Assembly: GCF_014359905.1 (NCBI RefSeq)
Contig: NZ_JACIYP010000060.1
Location: 1-33,075 of the forward strand
Direction of reading: 5' to 3'
Length of the DNA stretch: 33,075 bases
From: Hoeflea sp.
GTDB lineage: Bacteria; Pseudomonadota; Alphaproteobacteria; Rhizobiales; Rhizobiaceae
The notes beneath the pieces were generated by a model that was given only the letters and a program-made list of their open reading frames with translations, ran no database searches and had not been told where the DNA came from. This document shows, one piece after another, positions 30,744-33,075 of the stretch. Position 1 is the first letter of the stretch, and every line of letters starts with the position of its first letter. Both the position numbers and the translations under genes were made by a program.

Positions 30744-31148
30744 ATGAGCATTGTCATTCATCACAATCCGGATTGCGGCACGTCCCGCAATGTTCTCGAA
30801 ATCATCCGGGCCTTTGCGGAAGAACCGGTCATCATCGAGTATCTCAAGACCGGCTGGACGCTGGGCCAGTTGCAGGGCCTGTTCGCCGCCGCCGGGCTGA
30901 CGCCGCGCGAGGCGCTGCGGGTGTCCAAGACCCCGGCCGAGGAGCTGGGTCTGACCGATCCGGCCGTCAGCGACGAGGCCATTCTTGCTGCCATGATCGA
31001 GCATCCGGTGCTGGTCAACCGGCCGATCGTCTGCACGCCGAAGGGCGTTAAGCTGTGCCGCCCGTCGGAAGCGGTGTTCGCGCTGCTCGATGTCGCACCG
31101 GGCGCCACCTACACCAAGGAAGACGGAGAGGTGATCACCGCGCCATGA
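30744..31148 (+). CDS. arsC: Arsenate reductase ArsC (glutaredoxin-dependent type)
   Basis: The 134-residue cytosolic protein reduces arsenate to arsenite using glutathione/glutaredoxin. The catalytic cysteine is C11 in [17 protein letters not shown], followed by the family segments [26 protein letters not shown] and [15 protein letters not shown], which includes the active-site arginine (NRPI). AGGA lies 7-8 bases before the ATG at 30744; an upstream GTG in frame is not needed. It overlaps arsH by 4 bases (ATGA). No arsenite exporter (arsB or acr3) or arsR is in this window. Confidence 0.93.
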   Translation: MSIVIHHNPDCGTSRNVLEIIRAFAEEPVIIEYLKTGWTLGQLQGLFAAAGLTPREALRVSKTPAEELGLTDPAVSDEAILAAMIEHPVLVNRPIVCTPKGVKLCRPSEAVFALLDVAPGATYTKEDGEVITAP

Positions 31149-31861
31149 CAGACGAGATGCCGAATATCGCTCCGGACAGCTTTCACCTGCCGGACGCGGA
31201 GAGGCTGGCTCTGCCGGGCGAGGACGGGCATCCGCCCCGCGTGCTGATGCTCAGCGGATCGCTGCGCACGCGCTCTTACTCGCGGTTTCTCACCTTCGAG
31301 GCGAAGCGCGTGCTCGAGGCGCTGGGCGCCGAGGTGCGGGTGTTCGATCCCGCCGGCCTGCCGCTGGTTTCGGACGCGGCTGAAACACATCCCAAGGTTC
31401 TCGAGTTGCGGGAGGCGTCGCTCTGGTCGGAAGCACAGGTCTGGTGCTCGCCCGAGCGGCACGGCGCCATGACCGGGGTGATGAAGACGCAGATCGACTG
31501 GCTGCCGCTCGCGCCGATCGGCGGCGTTCGCCCGACGCAGGGGCGCACGCTGGCGCTGATGCAGGTCTGCGGCGGATCGCAAAGCTTCAACACGCTCAAC
31601 CAGATGCGCATTCTCGGCCGCTGGATGCGGATGATCACCATCCCCAACCAGTCCTCGGTTCCCAAGGCCTTCACGGAGTTCGACGAGGACGGCCGGATGA
31701 AGCCCTCGCCCTATTACAACCGCATGGTCGACGTCATGGAAGAGCTGATCAAGTTTACGCTGCTCACGCGCGGACGCTCGGCCTACCTCGTGGACCGCTA
31801 TTCCGAGCGGGTGGAAAGCGCCGAGGAACTGTCCAAGCGGGTCAACATGCGCTCGATCTAG
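31145..31861 (+). CDS. arsH: ArsH, NADPH-dependent FMN reductase of arsenic resistance
   Basis: The 238-residue flavoprotein contains the FMN phosphate loop [20 protein letters not shown] (about 34-53), the ArsH-specific [20 protein letters not shown] and [20 protein letters not shown]. ArsH oxidises trivalent organoarsenicals such as methylarsenite to the less toxic pentavalent forms. Its ATG overlaps the arsC stop, so the two are translationally coupled. The full expected length is present. Confidence 0.93.
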   Translation: MTDEMPNIAPDSFHLPDAERLALPGEDGHPPRVLMLSGSLRTRSYSRFLTFEAKRVLEALGAEVRVFDPAGLPLVSDAAETHPKVLELREASLWSEAQVWCSPERHGAMTGVMKTQIDWLPLAPIGGVRPTQGRTLALMQVCGGSQSFNTLNQMRILGRWMRMITIPNQSSVPKAFTEFDEDGRMKPSPYYNRMVDVMEELIKFTLLTRGRSAYLVDRYSERVESAEELSKRVNMRSI

Positions 31862-31937
31862 CGGCTTTTCAGGCCTGGGCTTGGATGCGCTGCCGGCCGT
31901 CCGGGCTGCTGGATCCGGCCGAAGCGCGGGATTGTTG

Positions 31938-32804
31938 CTAGCGGTTGGACCAGATGGCGGCGATGTCGTCGGCCAAGGTCTGACCCGAAGCCTGCCGCCA
32001 GGTGTCCGGGGCAGCCTTTATGTAATCGACGAACTCAAGGTCGGATTCATACCGAAGCGCTGCGACCGCCACACGGTCCGGCAGGATGGTGCGGACTCCA
32101 TAGATTTCCTGAACCGGCAGAGTGAGTTCGGGCATGACGCGATGAATGAGTTCTGTGCAGAAGGTGCAGTCGGGCGAGTCGACGTCAAACAGAAAATCGA
32201 AGTCCGTTCCGATCGCGTCGAAATAGGCCCGCGCCACCTGCCGGCGCCGCGCCGGGCTGCGCAGCGCCGGGCGGAGAATGGCCACCCGGTCGGTGTTGAG
32301 CACCACCGACGAGGGGGACAGGTGCACGCCCTTTGCGTCCGCCTCGATGAAAATCAGGTCCGCCCGGATCCCGGCTGCGTGCGGCTTGACTTCGGCAGAG
32401 GTCCAGACGCCGAGCTCCTCGAGCTCGGCTCGTGTCCCCAGATAGATCGCGGCGTGGCCGAACAATCCGGGAATCACCTGCCCGGACTTGCGGCCTTTCG
32501 AACTGACCAGGACAATGTCCAGCGGCCGGATTTCGGCGAGTATGGCTTTCTGCGCCGCCTGTTTCGATCTGAGATGGCCGCTCCGCCAGGTGATGTGACT
32601 GAGGACGGTGCCGAGCGGAGGCCCAATTGCGCGCGACACATCGACAAACCAGCGCGGGTAGTCCTCCATGTCGGTGCAGCACCGGGCAAGCGTGGGCTGC
32701 GACGATGTGTTGGCGGTCGGTCGCGAAGCGGACTGCGTGCATCCTTGGGCCGCCAGGATGAGCACAAGCAAGGTCATGAGGACGAGCGGGTTCAAGATGG
32801 GCAC
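31938..32804 (-). CDS. YiiX-like permuted papain-fold cysteine peptidase, lipoprotein
   Basis: The 288-residue protein starts at a GTG and has a hydrophobic N-terminus followed by the lipobox-like LAAQGC (Cys22), so it is probably membrane-anchored at the cell envelope. The catalytic layout is that of the YiiX/YebB-like (permuted NlpC/P60) family. The early histidine is in GLFGHAAIYLG, preceded by RPLDIVLVSS, and the later cysteine is in CTFCTELIHRVM with the Glu directly after. This His-before-Cys order defines the permuted fold. Substrate is unknown; peptidoglycan peptides, lipids or protein amides are possibilities. An internal ATG at 32777 is an alternative start but has a weaker ribosome-binding site. 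It overlaps the upstream methyltransferase gene by 13 bases. Confidence 0.8.
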   Translation of the reverse strand: MPILNPLVLMTLLVLILAAQGCTQSASRPTANTSSQPTLARCCTDMEDYPRWFVDVSRAIGPPLGTVLSHITWRSGHLRSKQAAQKAILAEIRPLDIVLVSSKGRKSGQVIPGLFGHAAIYLGTRAELEELGVWTSAEVKPHAAGIRADLIFIEADAKGVHLSPSSVVLNTDRVAILRPALRSPARRRQVARAYFDAIGTDFDFLFDVDSPDCTFCTELIHRVMPELTLPVQEIYGVRTILPDRVAVAALRYESDLEFVDYIKAAPDTWRQASGQTLADDIAAIWSNR

Positions 32805-33075
32805 CGTTGTTTCCGGGCCAGCAGCACGGTGTGAAACCCGCAGTCCGGATCCTGCCTGGCGACCTGGATGATGCGGAGCCCCAGGCCTTTCAGGATCGCC
32901 TCATAGTCCGCCAGCGACAGGCTTGAATGGTAGACCGGCTCATCGCCGACATGGCCCGCCACCTCTCCGGCTTCGGGGCCGACGGTCAGCATCAGGGCGC
33001 CCTCCGACTCGAGATGCGACGCCAGCAAAACCAGTGCCGTGCGCTGCTCCTCCGGTGTCAGATGAAAGAAGCTGT
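32792..33075 (-). CDS. Class I SAM-dependent methyltransferase, C-terminal part (partial)
   Basis: The coding frame enters from beyond the right edge and ends at 32792; about 94 residues are visible. FFHLTPEEQRTALVLLASHL followed by SEGALMLTVG corresponds to the motif-III helix and strand of small class I methyltransferases. PVYHSSLSLADYEAILKGLG and LRIIQVARQDPDCGFHTVLL give the C-terminal strand pair typical of Methyltransf_25/11 families. The S-adenosylmethionine-binding motif I lies outside the window. It forms an operon with the YiiX-like gene, which overlaps its end by 13 bases. Confidence 0.8.
   Translation of the reverse strand, partial: SFFHLTPEEQRTALVLLASHLESEGALMLTVGPEAGEVAGHVGDEPVYHSSLSLADYEAILKGLGLRIIQVARQDPDCGFHTVLLARKQRCPS

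Overview
The window looks like chromosome from an alphaproteobacterium of the order Hyphomicrobiales (Rhizobiales). By eye the DNA is GC-rich, roughly 60-65%. It carries a RirA-type Rrf2 iron regulator with cysteines at the positions typical of rhizobia, a tricarboxylate (TctCBA) transport locus with a TctDE-like two-component system, and intergenic palindromes of the kind common in rhizobial genomes. No rRNA, tRNA, CRISPR array, transposase or phage gene was seen. The genus cannot be fixed from this window.

Layout. (1) 9-2192: a secreted beta-propeller/phytase-like esterase protein, closed by a textbook terminator. (2) 2321-9769: a solute-uptake locus. A minus-strand operon (response regulator, histidine kinase, periplasmic binding protein) is divergent from a plus-strand operon (tctC, tctB, tctA, AbrB-family membrane protein). 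The 130 bp between them holds two sets of direct repeats and a perfect hairpin. (3) 9866-14692: unlinked single genes, namely the Mrp/ApbC Fe-S carrier ATPase, a NylB-like serine hydrolase, rirA and a GH13 alpha-glucosidase. (4) 14718-14832: three abutting or close palindromes between convergent genes. (5) 14834-29749: a large nucleobase-catabolism region. It comprises adenine deaminase, an NMT1/THI5-type ABC uptake system with an embedded GNAT acetyltransferase and an SMR/EamA-type small membrane protein, dihydropyrimidinase, a class II aldolase, an N-carbamoyl (beta-ureidopropionate-type) amidohydrolase, CoA-acylating (methyl)malonate-semialdehyde dehydrogenase, an omega-aminotransferase, and a divergent RutR-like TetR regulator. 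(6) 29765-31861: a short-chain dehydrogenase, then arsC-arsH behind a candidate ArsR-type operator. (7) 31938-33075: a YiiX-like lipoprotein peptidase and the 3' end of a methyltransferase gene that runs off the window.

How it fits together. The genes of region 5 convert imported dihydropyrimidines (or hydantoin-like compounds) to N-carbamoyl-beta-amino acids, then beta-alanine or beta-aminoisobutyrate, then the semialdehydes and finally acetyl-CoA or propionyl-CoA. Dihydropyrimidine dehydrogenase (PydA/PreTA), which would start the reductive pathway from uracil or thymine, is not in the window.

The most unusual material lies inside this catabolic operon. There is a DUF559 (Vsr-fold) gene bracketed by inverted CTCTCCCC/GGGGAGAG hairpin elements. 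There is a tiny membrane-protein gene at about 47% GC, fitted almost without gaps between mmsA and the amidohydrolase gene. A small coiled-coil gene sits next to what looks like a decayed relative of the DUF559-flanking repeat. Finally, an acetyltransferase and a small membrane transporter are translationally coupled into an ABC importer operon.
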